From Egicoccus sp. AB-alg2 (GTDB lineage: Bacteria > Actinomycetota > Nitriliruptoria > Nitriliruptorales > Nitriliruptoraceae), in assembly GCF_041821065.1 (NCBI RefSeq), contig NZ_JBGUAX010000007.1, positions 124,001 to 188,000 on the forward strand: a stretch of DNA of 64,000 nt. The letters are read 5' to 3'. Positions within the stretch are counted from its first letter, which is position 1, and every line of letters starts with the position of its first letter. Positions 43,973-53,132 of the stretch are shown piece by piece. A program made the position numbers and the translations under genes. Below the pieces are notes generated by a model that saw only the letters and a program-made list of their open reading frames with translations, searched no databases and was not told where the DNA came from.

Positions 43973-46879
43973 CTACATCGGCGTGGGCATCCCGCCGGCC
44001 CCGCCGCCACCGGGCGCGCCGGACGAGCCCCGCGCGAGGTTGGCGAACTTGGTGAGGTGGTTGAGGAAGGCCAGCTTGACCACGCCGGTGGCACCGTTGC
44101 GGTGCTTGGAGATGATCAGCTCCGCAATGCCCTTGTCCGGGCTGTCCTCGTCGTAGACCTCGTCGCGGTAGATGAAGCTGACGATGTCGGCATCCTGCTC
44201 GATGGAACCGCTTTCACGAAGGTCGGCGAGCTGTGGGCGCTTGTCGGTGCGCGACTCGGGCTGGCGGGAGAGCTGCGACAGCGCGATGACCGGGACGTCG
44301 AGTTCCTTCGCGAGCATCTTCATGCCACGCGAGATCTCCGAGACCTCCTGCTGGCGCGAGTCGGTCTTCTTGTGCGACTGCATCAGCTGCAGGTAGTCGA
44401 CGATCACCAGATCGAGCCCGTGCTTCTGCTTCAGGCGGCGGCACTTCGCACGGATCTCCATCAGGGAGATCGACGGCGTGTCGTCGATGAACAGCGGCGC
44501 CTCCGACAACGCCCCCAGGGCGTCGCCGAGCTTGCGCCAGTCGGTGTCCTCCAACCGGCCGGTACGTAGCTTGGAGGAGTCGATCCGCGCCTCGGAGGAG
44601 AGCATGCGGTTGACGATCTCCAGCTTGCTCATCTCCAGGCTGAAGATGATCGCCGGACGCCGCAGCTTCACGGTCACGAACTGCGCGATCCCGAGGCTGA
44701 GCGAGGAGTTGTGCACGATCAGGTCGTCGGCCACGAAGTTGTGCAGCCCGGGCACCGTGAGGTCGAAGACCCGTTCCTCACCGGCAGGCTCGACCGAAAC
44801 GACCTCGTCCCAGAACACGTCCGAGGTGGCCACCTCGTGTAGCGCCTGGCTGCCGAGGGCTTCGGCGAGCTCCGCCACGAGGCGCCGGGACGGGCGGCGC
44901 TTGCCGACGTGCCAGTTGTGGTTGCGCGGTCGTCCGGTCGTCTCGGAGACGTCGGCCCAGGACCGCTGACCCTTCTCGGCGAGGATCAGGTCCCACACCT
45001 CGATCGGTAACAGGTCGGTGTTGTCGCCCCACGCGCGCGGCGCATCGGAAGTGTGGGGCACGCCGCGACGCTCGACGTACTCGAGCACCTTGGCGCACTG
45101 CTCCTCCTTGGAGAAGATCCCGATCTCCGTCAAGAAGCGCCGGACGTTGGCGGCGTCGCGGATCTCGAGTTCGAACGCTCGGTTGTGGCCCTCGAGGTAC
45201 TTCACCTGCCGTTCCCGGATCCGCGACAGGATCCCGAACCGCAGGAGCAGGTGTTGCACGTCGTGGATGAGCTGCTCCGACACCGAGCAGTAGCTGATGC
45301 CGAAGTAGCCGTGCTCCTCCGCGACCCAGGCGCTGCCATCCGTCGCGAACAGCCGCGACAGGAACAGCGCCATCTGCTCACGGGGGAGCGTGAAGATCGG
45401 CGCGGGCACGAACTTGGTGTGGCTGTCCCTGCCGGCCAGCCCGAGCTCCTCGAGCCGCTGCTGCAGGAAGTTGTCAGCATGGCGGCCGGTGTAATCGAGG
45501 TCCGCAGCCGCTGCGCGGATGCGGGTCACGAGTTCCGCGCTCAGGCCGCGTCGGCCCGACAGCGCCTGGCTCACGACCGAGATGGTGGTGCCGGCTCGTG
45601 CGGCTACATCAGCCCGCGTGACGCGGTCGTGCGCCAGGCCGAAACGGATCGTCCTGGCCTGGGTTCCCTGCTTCGGCTGTACCACACCGATGGTGCCGAA
45701 GGCTGCAGCACAGGCGAGCGCCTCCATTTCGACAGCGACCGATTCCGTGGTCAGTTCCGGCGCGTTCTTCGTGAGGCAGCCATCACCGAGGAGATAGCCG
45801 AGCAGCTTCACCTCAGCAGCGGGAAGGCGCTGGTCACCGAAGAAGTCGATTCGTCGCGGCGCCGCAATGAGATCGCCCGGGCGCAGATCGGTGAGTTGCC
45901 GCCACCCGCGGGGCGTCAGAAATGGGTGATTCGCGGTCGCTCTCGTGCGACGCCCGCTCCGGGTTCGCAAGAGGAAGACGCTTCGAGTGCCGTTGTCGTG
46001 GAACTCCGTGGCATCGACGCCGACCAGCACCCCTGACTCGTCGAGGGCCGCGACCTGGATGGCTTCGCCAGACCGACCGCGCTCGACGAGTTGCTCGATT
46101 GGCGCCCACTCCCCGGTCTTGACGGAAAGTGCTCGGGAACCCACGCTCAGGCACTTGCCCATCGCCGGCCTGGCGGCCAGGATGATCAGGTTCTGGGGCT
46201 GCAGGCCGGCGGTGAGGCGGTCGAGGTCGTCGAAGCCGGTGGACAGGCCGGTGACCTCGGAGTTCTGCTCGGCGAGCTTCTCGATCTGCTCGAACGACTC
46301 GTTGAGCAGGTCGCCGAGACGGGCGTAGTCGGCCGTGGTCGAGGTCTGGGCGACCTCGTAGATGATGGACTCGGCCCGGTCGACGACCGTCTCCGCGTCC
46401 TCGGTCGCCTCGTAGCCGAGCTTGGCGACCGCCGTGCCCGCGTCGATGAGGCGACGCAGCAACGCCCGCTCGCGCACGATGCGGGCGTAGAAGGCGGCGT
46501 TGGCCGCGGTCGGCACGGCGACCGTCAGGTCGTGCAGCGCCGCCGGGCCGCCCACCTCGTCGAGGCGGTCGCGGCGGGCGAGCCACTCCGTCAGCGTGAC
46601 GGTGTCGATGGGCTCGCCGGCGGCCAGCAGGTCGCGGATGCCCTCGAAGACGGTGCGGTGCGCGTTGCGGTAGAAGTGCTCGGGTTCGAGCACCTCGATC
46701 GCCTCGCTGGCCGCGTTGCGCGACAGCAACGCGGCACCGAGGACGGAGACCTCGGCCTCCAGCGAGTGCGGCGGGACGCGGTCGTAACCACGTCCCGCCG
46801 ACCCGTTGGCGCGCGGGCCTGCTGGTGGTGCTGCCGGCGCGTCGAGTGGTCCGCTCGGTGGCGGGGGGAAGTCACTCAT
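43973..46879 (-). CDS. dnaB: Replicative DNA helicase DnaB with an intein in the Walker A motif
   Basis: A 968-codon ORF that should yield a 486-residue DnaB after splicing. The N-terminal domain (about 30-150) has [21 protein letters not shown]. The helicase domain starts [20 protein letters not shown] and reaches AARPAMGK, where the P-loop is interrupted by the intein. It resumes with [11 protein letters not shown] and [15 protein letters not shown], then VDYLQLM (Walker B), [23 protein letters not shown] and [10 protein letters not shown] Pro/Ala-rich start and Gly-rich C-terminus are extra. It is the last gene of the rpsF-ssb-rpsR-rplI-dnaB unit, 44 bases after rplI. Confidence 0.96.
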   Translation of the reverse strand: MSDFPPPPSGPLDAPAAPPAGPRANGSAGRGYDRVPPHSLEAEVSVLGAALLSRNAASEAIEVLEPEHFYRNAHRTVFEGIRDLLAAGEPIDTVTLTEWLARRDRLDEVGGPAALHDLTVAVPTAANAAFYARIVRERALLRRLIDAGTAVAKLGYEATEDAETVVDRAESIIYEVAQTSTTADYARLGDLLNESFEQIEKLAEQNSEVTGLSTGFDDLDRLTAGLQPQNLIILAARPAMGKCLSVGSRALSVKTGEWAPIEQLVERGRSGEAIQVAALDESGVLVGVDATEFHDNGTRSVFLLRTRSGRRTRATANHPFLTPRGWRQLTDLRPGDLIAAPRRIDFFGDQRLPAAEVKLLGYLLGDGCLTKNAPELTTESVAVEMEALACAAAFGTIGVVQPKQGTQARTIRFGLAHDRVTRADVAARAGTTISVVSQALSGRRGLSAELVTRIRAAAADLDYTGRHADNFLQQRLEELGLAGRDSHTKFVPAPIFTLPREQMALFLSRLFATDGSAWVAEEHGYFGISYCSVSEQLIHDVQHLLLRFGILSRIRERQVKYLEGHNRAFELEIRDAANVRRFLTEIGIFSKEEQCAKVLEYVERRGVPHTSDAPRAWGDNTDLLPIEVWDLILAEKGQRSWADVSETTGRPRNHNWHVGKRRPSRRLVAELAEALGSQALHEVATSDVFWDEVVSVEPAGEERVFDLTVPGLHNFVADDLIVHNSSLSLGIAQFVTVKLRRPAIIFSLEMSKLEIVNRMLSSEARIDSSKLRTGRLEDTDWRKLGDALGALSEAPLFIDDTPSISLMEIRAKCRRLKQKHGLDLVIVDYLQLMQSHKKTDSRQQEVSEISRGMKMLAKELDVPVIALSQLSRQPESRTDKRPQLADLRESGSIEQDADIVSFIYRDEVYDEDSPDKGIAELIISKHRNGATGVVKLAFLNHLTKFANLARGSSGAPGGGGAGGMPTPM
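44708..46153 (-). mobile_element. DnaB intein (482 residues) with LAGLIDADG endonuclease and extra HTH regions
   Basis: The intein spans DnaB residues 243-724, from Cys (CLSVGSRAL, block A) to the His-Asn end ([20 protein letters not shown]), with Ser as +1 residue. Block B is [14 protein letters not shown]. The LAGLIDADG motifs are LLGYLLGDG (about 359-367) and [11 protein letters not shown] (about 505-515). Between them, residues 419-463 ([40 protein letters not shown]) closely resemble the DNA-binding domain of LacI-family repressors. A second HTH-like stretch lies at 638-676. All splicing residues look intact, so splicing should work. Confidence 0.95.
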
Positions 46880-46923
46880 GCGGGTGTGCGTCCGTGGACG
46901 TCGGCCACCTCACGAGAACCTCC

Positions 46924-47586
46924 TCACGCCTCCTCGGCGTCCTCACCCTCGACGACCGTGGCGGCGCCCTCGGTCGCTTCCGTGTCCGCCTCGGTCTGCT
47001 GCTCGTCGAACTCGGCAGCAGCCTCGAGGGCCTGTTCGGTCAGCGCCTCCACGTCAGTGTCGCTGGAGGCTGCGACGTCCTGCGCCGCCTCCACGACCGC
47101 CTCGGCGTCCACGATCGCGCCGTCGCGCAGGCTGATGCGGCCCTCGGCGTCGACGACCTCGACCGTCACCGTCGCGGTGACCTGCGGGTGCACCCGGACC
47201 GGGATCTCGTAGGCGCCGATCGACTTGATGGTGCCCTTGAGCTCGATGCGCTTGCGCTCGATCTCGTGGCCGCGCTCGCGCAGCACACGCTCGACGTCGT
47301 GGGCGCTGACCGAGCCGTAGAGGTGACCGCGTTCGTCGACGCGGGCCTCGATGCGCAGCGTGCGGGACTCGAGCGCGTCCTTGGCGGCCTGTGCGGAGCC
47401 CAGGGTCTTGGACTCCTTGGCCTTGCGCGACCGGGTCAGGGCCTCGGCTTCCTTCATCGCACCCTTGGTGGCCAGGATGGCCAGCCCACGGGGCAGCAGG
47501 AAGTTGCGGCCGTAGCCGTCAGCGACCTCGACGACGTCGCCCGCCAGCCCGAGGTTGTCGACCTCGTCCTTCAGGATGACCTTCAT
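46924..47586 (-). CDS. rplI: Ribosomal protein bL9 with long acidic tail
   Basis: A 220-residue large-subunit protein. The N-terminal RNA-binding domain MKVILKDEVDNLGLAGDVVEVADGYGRNFLLPRGLA is canonical, as is the connecting helix and the C-terminal domain (LYGSVSAHDVERVL, IELKGTIKSIGAYEIPVRVHPQV). Normal bL9 is about 150 residues; here about 65 further residues, rich in Ala, Glu and Asp (EALTEQALEAAAEFDEQQTE and on), extend the C-terminus. It lies 10 bases after rpsR. Confidence 0.96.
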   Translation of the reverse strand: MKVILKDEVDNLGLAGDVVEVADGYGRNFLLPRGLAILATKGAMKEAEALTRSRKAKESKTLGSAQAAKDALESRTLRIEARVDERGHLYGSVSAHDVERVLRERGHEIERKRIELKGTIKSIGAYEIPVRVHPQVTATVTVEVVDAEGRISLRDGAIVDAEAVVEAAQDVAASSDTDVEALTEQALEAAAEFDEQQTEADTEATEGAATVVEGEDAEEA

Positions 47587-47596
47587 CGGGCGACTC

Positions 47597-47836
47597 CTAG
47601 CGGGTCGTGTAGGGGATCAGCGCCATCTCGCGGGCGTTCTTGATCGCCCCGGACAGCTGGGCCTGGTGCTGCGCACAGACGCCCGACGTGCGGCGCGCCT
47701 TGATCTTCGCGCGCTCGTTCAGGAACGGCTTGAGCAGCGACAGGTCCTTGTAGTCGACGTACTCGATGCCCTGGACGCACACCGGACAGGGCTTGTCCTT
47801 CTTCGGCTTGCGTGCCTTCTTGGGCTTGGGAGGCAT
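47597..47836 (-). CDS. rpsR: Ribosomal protein bS18 (zinc-binding form)
   Basis: A 79-residue small-subunit protein. It has a lysine-rich start (PKPKKARKPKKDK), YKDLSLLKPFLNERAKIKARRTSG, and an end LSGAIKNAREMALIPYTTR. CPVC near the N-terminus and CAQH later make the four-ligand C+ zinc form; many bacteria have a zinc-free paralogue as well. ATG 47836 follows GAGGAG. Part of the rpsF-ssb-rpsR-rplI-dnaB unit. Confidence 0.96.
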   Translation of the reverse strand: MPPKPKKARKPKKDKPCPVCVQGIEYVDYKDLSLLKPFLNERAKIKARRTSGVCAQHQAQLSGAIKNAREMALIPYTTR

Positions 47837-47891
47837 GTGGCTTCTCCTCGAAGGCCCGGCGCATGGCGCTCGGGCGAAGGTCGATGTCGGA

Positions 47892-48323
47892 TCAGAACGG
47901 GACGTCGTCGTCGGACGGCGGCGGAGGTGCGAAGTCGCTGGTGCCGCCGCCACCGCCGGAGCCGCTGGTACGCGACACCTGGGCGCGGGCCCACCGCAGA
48001 CTCGGGGCGATCTCGTCGGCCTCGATCTCCGTGACCCAGACGGTCTGTCCCTGCTGGTTCTCGTAGCTGCGCACGCGCACCCGGCCGATCACGATGACAC
48101 GGTCGCCCTTGTGCAGGGACTCGGCCGCGTTCTCCGCCAGGTCACGCCAGCAGTTGACGTTGAGGTAGGTCGTCTCCTCCTGCTGCTGACCGGAACGGTC
48201 CGTGTAGCGGCGGTTGGAGGCGACGCGCAACGTGGACACGGCGGCCCCGCCACCGGTGAAGCGCAGTTCGGGGTCGTCGGTCAGGTTGCCGATGAAGGTG
48301 ATGAAGTTGCTCTCGAACGCCAC
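47892..48323 (-). CDS. ssb: Single-stranded DNA-binding protein
   Basis: A 143-residue SSB. The OB fold (1-110) has ITFIGNLTDDPELRFTGGGAAV, YLNVNCWRDLAENAAESLHKGDRVIVIGRV and VWVTEIEADEIAPSLRWA. A short Gly/Pro linker ends in SDDDVPF, the acidic tip that recruits replication partners. GTG 48323 follows GAGGAG. Its linker is shorter than in many SSBs. Confidence 0.95.
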   Translation of the reverse strand: MAFESNFITFIGNLTDDPELRFTGGGAAVSTLRVASNRRYTDRSGQQQEETTYLNVNCWRDLAENAAESLHKGDRVIVIGRVRVRSYENQQGQTVWVTEIEADEIAPSLRWARAQVSRTSGSGGGGGTSDFAPPPPSDDDVPF

Positions 48324-48382
48324 GGTGGGCTCCTCGCGTCGAGCGGCTGATCAGGGTCGCGTGAGCGGACGCGGTCCCGGCG

Positions 48383-48688
48383 TCAGGCGCTGGTGCGGAC
48401 GCGGAGCTCCGGGCGCACCGTCTTGAAGCGGACGATGTCGTCGGAGATCTTGAGCAGGCGCTCGAGCTCGTCCACGGCCTCGGCGGTGGCCTCGAAGTCG
48501 AGGACGCCGTAGTAGCCGAAGTCGCGCTTGTTGATCTCGTAGGCCAGCTTGCGGCGGCCCCACCAGGCTTCGTCGAGGACCGTCCCGCCCTGCTGGGCGA
48601 GGATGTCCTTGGCCCGGTCGAAAGCCGCGCGGGCGGCCTCTTCCTCGAGCGTGTCGGTGACGATGATCATTATCTCGTAGCGGCGCAC
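48383..48688 (-). CDS. rpsF: Ribosomal protein bS6
   Basis: A 101-residue small-subunit protein: RRYEIMIIVTDTLEEEAARA at the start, LDEAWWGRRKLAYEINKRDFGYYGVLDFEA in the middle and a basic end. The GTG start at 48688 has GGGAGG 6-7 bases upstream. It is the first gene of the rpsF-ssb-rpsR-rplI-dnaB transcript. Confidence 0.95.
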   Translation of the reverse strand: MRRYEIMIIVTDTLEEEAARAAFDRAKDILAQQGGTVLDEAWWGRRKLAYEINKRDFGYYGVLDFEATAEAVDELERLLKISDDIVRFKTVRPELRVRTSA

Positions 48689-48915
48689 AGTGCACCTCCC
48701 ATGGTCTCTGATCCGCCCGCACCGGGTGGCGCGGCCGATGCCGCCGTCGAGGCGCGCGGACGCGACCGACGGCGGCGGGGTGGCTCCCGCGGACGCGGCC
48801 CGCGTGCGCGCACGCAGGGCCGCCGGTGGGAGCAGGGGTGCTGCCTGGGAGCGACGCCGAACGCCACTCCGCCGGCACGCACGCAGCACGCGCACGCCGG
48901 ACACAGGACCTCGGA

Positions 48916-48944
48916 ACCGTACCGGACACCCCGTCCGCTCACAA
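48916..48944 (-). promoter_or_regulatory. Promoter candidate for the rpsF-dnaB operon
   Basis: On the minus strand TTGTGA (48944-48939), a 17-base spacer and TACGGT (48921-48916), about 228 bases before the rpsF start. The 330-base gap 48689-49018 has no credible gene, so this is likely a long 5' leader that could host ribosomal-protein or other RNA control. Confidence 0.5.
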
Positions 48945-49018
48945 CCGCGCACGGTAGGCAGACCCGGTGACATCCCGCCCGATCGGTGCCGGCGGCGCTG
49001 TGGAGAACCCGGGAAGGA

Positions 49019-50539
49019 TCAGTCGTCGACGTCGACCCAGCCGAGGGTGCGCTCGACCGCCTTCTTCCAGCGCGCGTGGCCGGCGCTGCGCTGGGCGTCG
49101 TCCCAGGTCGGCTCCCAGCGCCGGTCCTCGTGCCAGTTCTCGCGCAGCTCGTCGGTGTCCTTCCAGAACCCGACCGCCAGCCCGGCCGCGTAGGCGGCCC
49201 CCAGAGCGGTCGTCTCCGCCACGACCGGCCGGCTGACGGGCACGCCCAGCACGTCGGCCTGGATCTGCATGCACAGGTCGTTGGCGGTCACGCCGCCGTC
49301 GACCTTGAGCACCTCGAGGGCCACGCCCGAGTCCTGCGCCATGGCGTCGGCGACGTCCTTGGACTGGTAGCAGATGGCCTCGAGGGTGGCGCGTGCCAGG
49401 TGGGCGTTGGTGTTGAACCGCGACAGCCCGACGATCGCGCCGCGCGCGTCGGAGCGCCAGTAGGGCGCGAACAGGCCGGAGAAGGCGGGGACGAACACGA
49501 TCCCGCCGCTGTCGGGCACCTGGCGGGCCAGCGACTCGGACTCGGCCGCACCGCTGATGATGCCGAGCTGGTCGCGCAGCCACTGCACCGCCGAGCCGGT
49601 CACGGCGATCGAGCCCTCCAGCGCGTAGACCGGCGCCTGGTCCCCGAACCGGTAGCAGACGGTCGTCAGCAGGCCGGCCTGGGAGCGGACCACCTCGGTG
49701 CCGGTGTTCAGCAGCAGGAAGTTGCCGGTGCCGTAGGTGTTCTTCGCCTCGCCGGGCGCGAAGCAGACCTGACCGACCATCGCGGCCTGCTGGTCGCCGA
49801 GCGCACCGGTCAGCGGCACCTCGGCTTCCAACGGCCCGCCCGGGCGCGTGACGCCGTAGGACGCCGGGTCGGACGACGGCCGGATCTCCGGCAGCATGGC
49901 TCGAGGGACGCCGAACAGGGCGAGCAGTTCGTCGTCCCAGTCGAGGGTCTCCAGGTCCATCAGCATCGTGCGGCTGGCGTTGGTCACGTCGGTGACGTGC
50001 ACCCCGCCGTCGGCTCCGCCGGTCAGGTGCCACAGCAGCCAGGAATCGGTCGTGCCGAACAGCGCCTCGCCCCGTTCCGCGTCCTCCCGTAGACCGTCGA
50101 CGTGCTCCAGCAGCCACTGGAGCTTGCCGCCGGCGAAGTAGGTGGCCGGTGGCAGACCGGCGCGAGCACGGATCAGGTCGCCGGCACCCTCGCGTTCGAG
50201 GCGCGCCGCGATGCGGTCCGTGCGGGTGTCCTGCCACACGATCGCGTTGTGGTACGGCCGGCCGCTGCGGCGGTTCCAGACGACGGTCGTCTCGCGCTGG
50301 TTGGTGATCCCGAGCGCCGCCAGGTCACGGCCGGACAGCCCCAGCCGGTTGAGGGTCGTGCGCAGCACCGACGACGTCCGTTCCCAGATCTCCACCGGGT
50401 TGTGCTCGACCCAGCCGGCCCGCGGCAGGATCTGCTCGTGCTCGAGCTGGTGACGGCCGACCTCGTTGCCGTCGTGGTCGAACACCATGAACCGCGTCGA
50501 GGTGGTGCCCTGGTCGACCGCGCCGACGAACTCCGCCAT
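49019..50539 (-). CDS. glpK: Glycerol kinase
   Basis: A 506-residue FGGY kinase that phosphorylates glycerol with ATP. It has [21 protein letters not shown], the glycerol loop [96 protein letters not shown] and [19 protein letters not shown]. Length and motifs are complete. No glycerol facilitator or glycerol-3-phosphate dehydrogenase gene is adjacent. Start ATG 50539 has GGAGGAG 5-6 bases upstream. Confidence 0.96.
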   Translation of the reverse strand: MAEFVGAVDQGTTSTRFMVFDHDGNEVGRHQLEHEQILPRAGWVEHNPVEIWERTSSVLRTTLNRLGLSGRDLAALGITNQRETTVVWNRRSGRPYHNAIVWQDTRTDRIAARLEREGAGDLIRARAGLPPATYFAGGKLQWLLEHVDGLREDAERGEALFGTTDSWLLWHLTGGADGGVHVTDVTNASRTMLMDLETLDWDDELLALFGVPRAMLPEIRPSSDPASYGVTRPGGPLEAEVPLTGALGDQQAAMVGQVCFAPGEAKNTYGTGNFLLLNTGTEVVRSQAGLLTTVCYRFGDQAPVYALEGSIAVTGSAVQWLRDQLGIISGAAESESLARQVPDSGGIVFVPAFSGLFAPYWRSDARGAIVGLSRFNTNAHLARATLEAICYQSKDVADAMAQDSGVALEVLKVDGGVTANDLCMQIQADVLGVPVSRPVVAETTALGAAYAAGLAVGFWKDTDELRENWHEDRRWEPTWDDAQRSAGHARWKKAVERTLGWVDVDD

Positions 50540-50629
50540 GTTGTCGCTCCTCCTCCGGTTGCCCGACCTCCGCCGCGGCGTCCTTCGCGTACCCCGCCCG
50601 GCCCCGCGCGGGAGCCGGCCACCGACGCT

Positions 50630-51277
50630 TCAGTCCAGGCCGTGGTCGACCGCGTAGCGGATCAACTCCTGGCGCCGGTTGAGCTGCAGCTTGTCGAGGA
50701 TGTTGCGCACGTGGTTCTCGACCGTCTTCGGCGAGATGTGCAGTCGCTCGCCGACCTCCTTGTACGGGTACCCGCGCGCGACGTGCTGCAGCACCTCCCG
50801 CTCGCGTTCGGTCAAGGGGTTGGCGCCGGTGGCCTGCTTGGCCAGTCGCCGGAACTCGCCCAGCACCAGCATCGCCAGCGAGGAGGAGAACACCGGCTCA
50901 CCCGCGGCGGCCTTGCGAAGCGAGGTCCGCAGCTCGTCGCCGGGCGTCGCCTTCGTGAGGTAGCCGACCGCGCCGGCGGCGACCGCGTCCAACAGATCGC
51001 GTTCCTGCTCGCTGACGGTCAGCATCACGATCCGGGTCTGCTGGGCACACGCCCGCACGACCGCCAACCCGCCGCCTTCGGGCATCTGCACGTCGCAGAC
51101 GACCAGGTCGGGCCGCGTCTCGCGGACCACCCGTATCGCTTCCTCGGCGTCCGAGGCCTCTCCGACCACCTCGAAGCCGCTGCCCAGGTCCGCCTTCACC
51201 CCGTCGCGCCACACCGGGTGGTCGTCGACCAGCACGACCCGGATCGGTGGTCGACGCACGCTGGCTCGCTGTTCCAC
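50630..51277 (-). CDS. NarL/LuxR-family response regulator
   Basis: A 215-residue regulator. The receiver has RVVLVDDHPVWRDGV, the phospho-accepting Asp in DLVVCDVQMPEGGG and the K of GYLTKATPGDEL. The LuxR helix-turn-helix has LTEREREVLQHVARGYPYKE and ISPKTVENHVRNILDKL. Its probable partner kinase is at 51884-53038 on the same strand, separated by a small kinase gene on the other strand. GTG 51277 is 7 bases after GGGAG; GTG 51280 is adjacent. Confidence 0.92.
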   Translation of the reverse strand: MEQRASVRRPPIRVVLVDDHPVWRDGVKADLGSGFEVVGEASDAEEAIRVVRETRPDLVVCDVQMPEGGGLAVVRACAQQTRIVMLTVSEQERDLLDAVAAGAVGYLTKATPGDELRTSLRKAAAGEPVFSSSLAMLVLGEFRRLAKQATGANPLTEREREVLQHVARGYPYKEVGERLHISPKTVENHVRNILDKLQLNRRQELIRYAVDHGLD

Positions 51278-51357
51278 CACGACGCTCCCTTCCCGGCGGC
51301 ACCGCAGCCTAGAGGCGGCTAGCGTCGATCGGCTCGCGGCCGCAACGGGAGGCAGGC

Positions 51358-51909
51358 ATGCAACGGATCGCGGTCGTCGGCAACGCCGGCAGCGGCAAGT
51401 CGACGCTCGCCCGGCGACTGGCCGACGGGCTCGGGCTGCGCCACGTCGAACTCGACGCCATCTTCCACCAGCCCGGGTGGCAGCCGTTGCCCGAGGCGAC
51501 GTTCCGGGCGCGCGTCGAGGACGCCGTCCGGGCCGACCGCTGGGTCGTCTGCGGCAATTACGGCGCGGTCCGCGACCTGGTGTGGCCGCGAGCGGACACG
51601 ATCGTGTGGCTCGACCTGCCACGCCGGGTGGTCACGCCCCGGATCGTCCGCCGCAGCGTCGTGCGCGCCATCACCCGCCGCGAGCTGTGGAACGGCAACC
51701 GCGAGGAGTGGCGCAACCTGCTCAGCGCGGACCCGGAACGCTCCATCGTGCTCTGGTCGATCACCCAGCACGCCACCAACCGGGCCGGCTACCGGCGGCG
51801 GCTGCTCGACGACCCGCCGCAGGACGTCGAGGTGGTGCACCTGCGCTCGCCGGGAGCGGTCCGCCGGTGGCTGCGGGCGACCCTCAGCGCCGCGCGTCCG
51901 GCGGGCTGA
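51358..51909 (+). CDS. P-loop small-molecule kinase (FlaR/topology-modulation type)
   Basis: A 183-residue P-loop NTPase related to shikimate and adenylate kinases: RIAVVGNAGSGKSTLARRLA (Walker A), HVELDAIFHQPGWQPLPEATF, RWVVCGNYG, TIVWLDLPRRVV and WNGNREEWRNLLS. The family is annotated as DNA topology modulation protein FlaR-like, but its substrate is unsettled. It lies on the opposite strand between the response regulator and its kinase, and its last 26 bases overlap the 3' end of the kinase gene. Confidence 0.87.
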   Translation: MQRIAVVGNAGSGKSTLARRLADGLGLRHVELDAIFHQPGWQPLPEATFRARVEDAVRADRWVVCGNYGAVRDLVWPRADTIVWLDLPRRVVTPRIVRRSVVRAITRRELWNGNREEWRNLLSADPERSIVLWSITQHATNRAGYRRRLLDDPPQDVEVVHLRSPGAVRRWLRATLSAARPAG

Positions 51910-53038
51910 ACGGGACCGTGAGGCGGATCTCCGCACCGCGCCCTGGCGCCGCGTCCACCTCGACCTCGCCGCCGACCTCGGTGATGCGGCCGCGGACCGA
52001 GCGGGACAACCCGACCCCCTCGCGGGCGTGGGCCGGGTCGAACCCGGCGCCGTCGTCACGGACGGAGCAGAACACGGCGTCGTCCAGCGGCTCGAGATAG
52101 ACCACGACCCGGCTGGCGGCGCCGTGCTTGCCCGCGTTGGTGAGCGCCTCGCCGACGGCACCGACCAGGGCCTGCTGCACCGGCGCGGCCAGCGGCGGCA
52201 GGTCCTCGGGCACCAGCACCTCGGCGCGGGCGTCGAAGGCGGTCTCGAACCGCTGGGCGGCGGCCTGCAGGTCCGTGACGAGGTCGACGCTCGCCGAGGA
52301 CGCCGGCGGCCCGAACAGGTAGCGGCGCAGGTCGCGCTCCTGCTCGCGCGCCATCGCGGCCAGCCGTGGATCGTCGGCGCGACGCTCGACCAGCGCCAGG
52401 GTCTGCAGCACACCGTCGTGCAGGCGGCGGGCGACGTCCTCGCGGGCCCGCGCGTCGGCGAGCTCGCGCTCCGCCGTGGCGATGCGGTCCTCGCCGGCAC
52501 GGATCAGCCGCATCGCGTGGCCGCCGACGCCACCCGCGAGCCCGTACAGGACCATGGTGGTGACCAGCGACAGCAGCTGGACGGGCTCGATGCCCAGCAG
52601 CACGACCTCCGAGGTCGGCGGCGGGGCGTGCCACAGCGACGACACGGCCCGGCCGGCGCCGACCAGTACGCCCGTCGCGCCACCCACCAGCGGGCCGAAG
52701 GCGATGCCGGCCGACAGCACGGTCGCGATCGGCCAGGCGACGCCCAGCGGCTGCGCGCCGGAGAAGACGTGCGGCGCCCGGTACACGAACCCATCCGCGA
52801 GCTGCAACCCCAGGGCGACCCCGACCTCGACGCCCACGACCTGCGGGCGGCACAGGCGGGCAGGGTCACGACGCAGCAGCGAGGTGGTCCAGATCGTCAC
52901 GGCCAGCGCGGCTCCCACCAGCAGCACGGCCGCGACCGGTCGTTCCAGCGCACGGCGCGCCAGCACCAGCACGATCGCCATCCACACCCATGCCGCCCAG
53001 CGGAACACCGCCAGGCCGCGCAGCACCGTCTGCTGCAC
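51884..53038 (-). CDS. DegS/LiaS-type sensor histidine kinase
   Basis: A 384-residue membrane kinase. The N-terminal half has six or so helices (VWMAIVLVLARRALERPVAAVLLVGAAL and others to about 175). A coiled linker (RIATAERELADARAREDVA) leads to the phospho-accepting box RRLHDGVLQTLALVERR, then the ATPase domain with VGAVGEALTNAGKHG and DDGAGFDPAHAREGVGLSRSVRGR. It probably signals to the response regulator downstream. Start GTG 53038 with GGGG just upstream. Confidence 0.9.
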   Translation of the reverse strand: MQQTVLRGLAVFRWAAWVWMAIVLVLARRALERPVAAVLLVGAALAVTIWTTSLLRRDPARLCRPQVVGVEVGVALGLQLADGFVYRAPHVFSGAQPLGVAWPIATVLSAGIAFGPLVGGATGVLVGAGRAVSSLWHAPPPTSEVVLLGIEPVQLLSLVTTMVLYGLAGGVGGHAMRLIRAGEDRIATAERELADARAREDVARRLHDGVLQTLALVERRADDPRLAAMAREQERDLRRYLFGPPASSASVDLVTDLQAAAQRFETAFDARAEVLVPEDLPPLAAPVQQALVGAVGEALTNAGKHGAASRVVVYLEPLDDAVFCSVRDDGAGFDPAHAREGVGLSRSVRGRITEVGGEVEVDAAPGRGAEIRLTVPFSPPDARR

Positions 53039-53132
53039 CCCGGTCAGCCAGTCCGGCGGGCACGCGCGTCACCGCCGCAGGCCCGCAGCATGCCGCACGG
53101 ACGGCGACGGGCGCGGCTGCGCCGACGTCGGG

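Noticed and set aside
44708-46153. Two separate dnaB gene fragments split by an insertion
   Set aside because: The frame is continuous and all intein splicing motifs (Cys1, TxxH, His-Asn end, Ser+1) are present.
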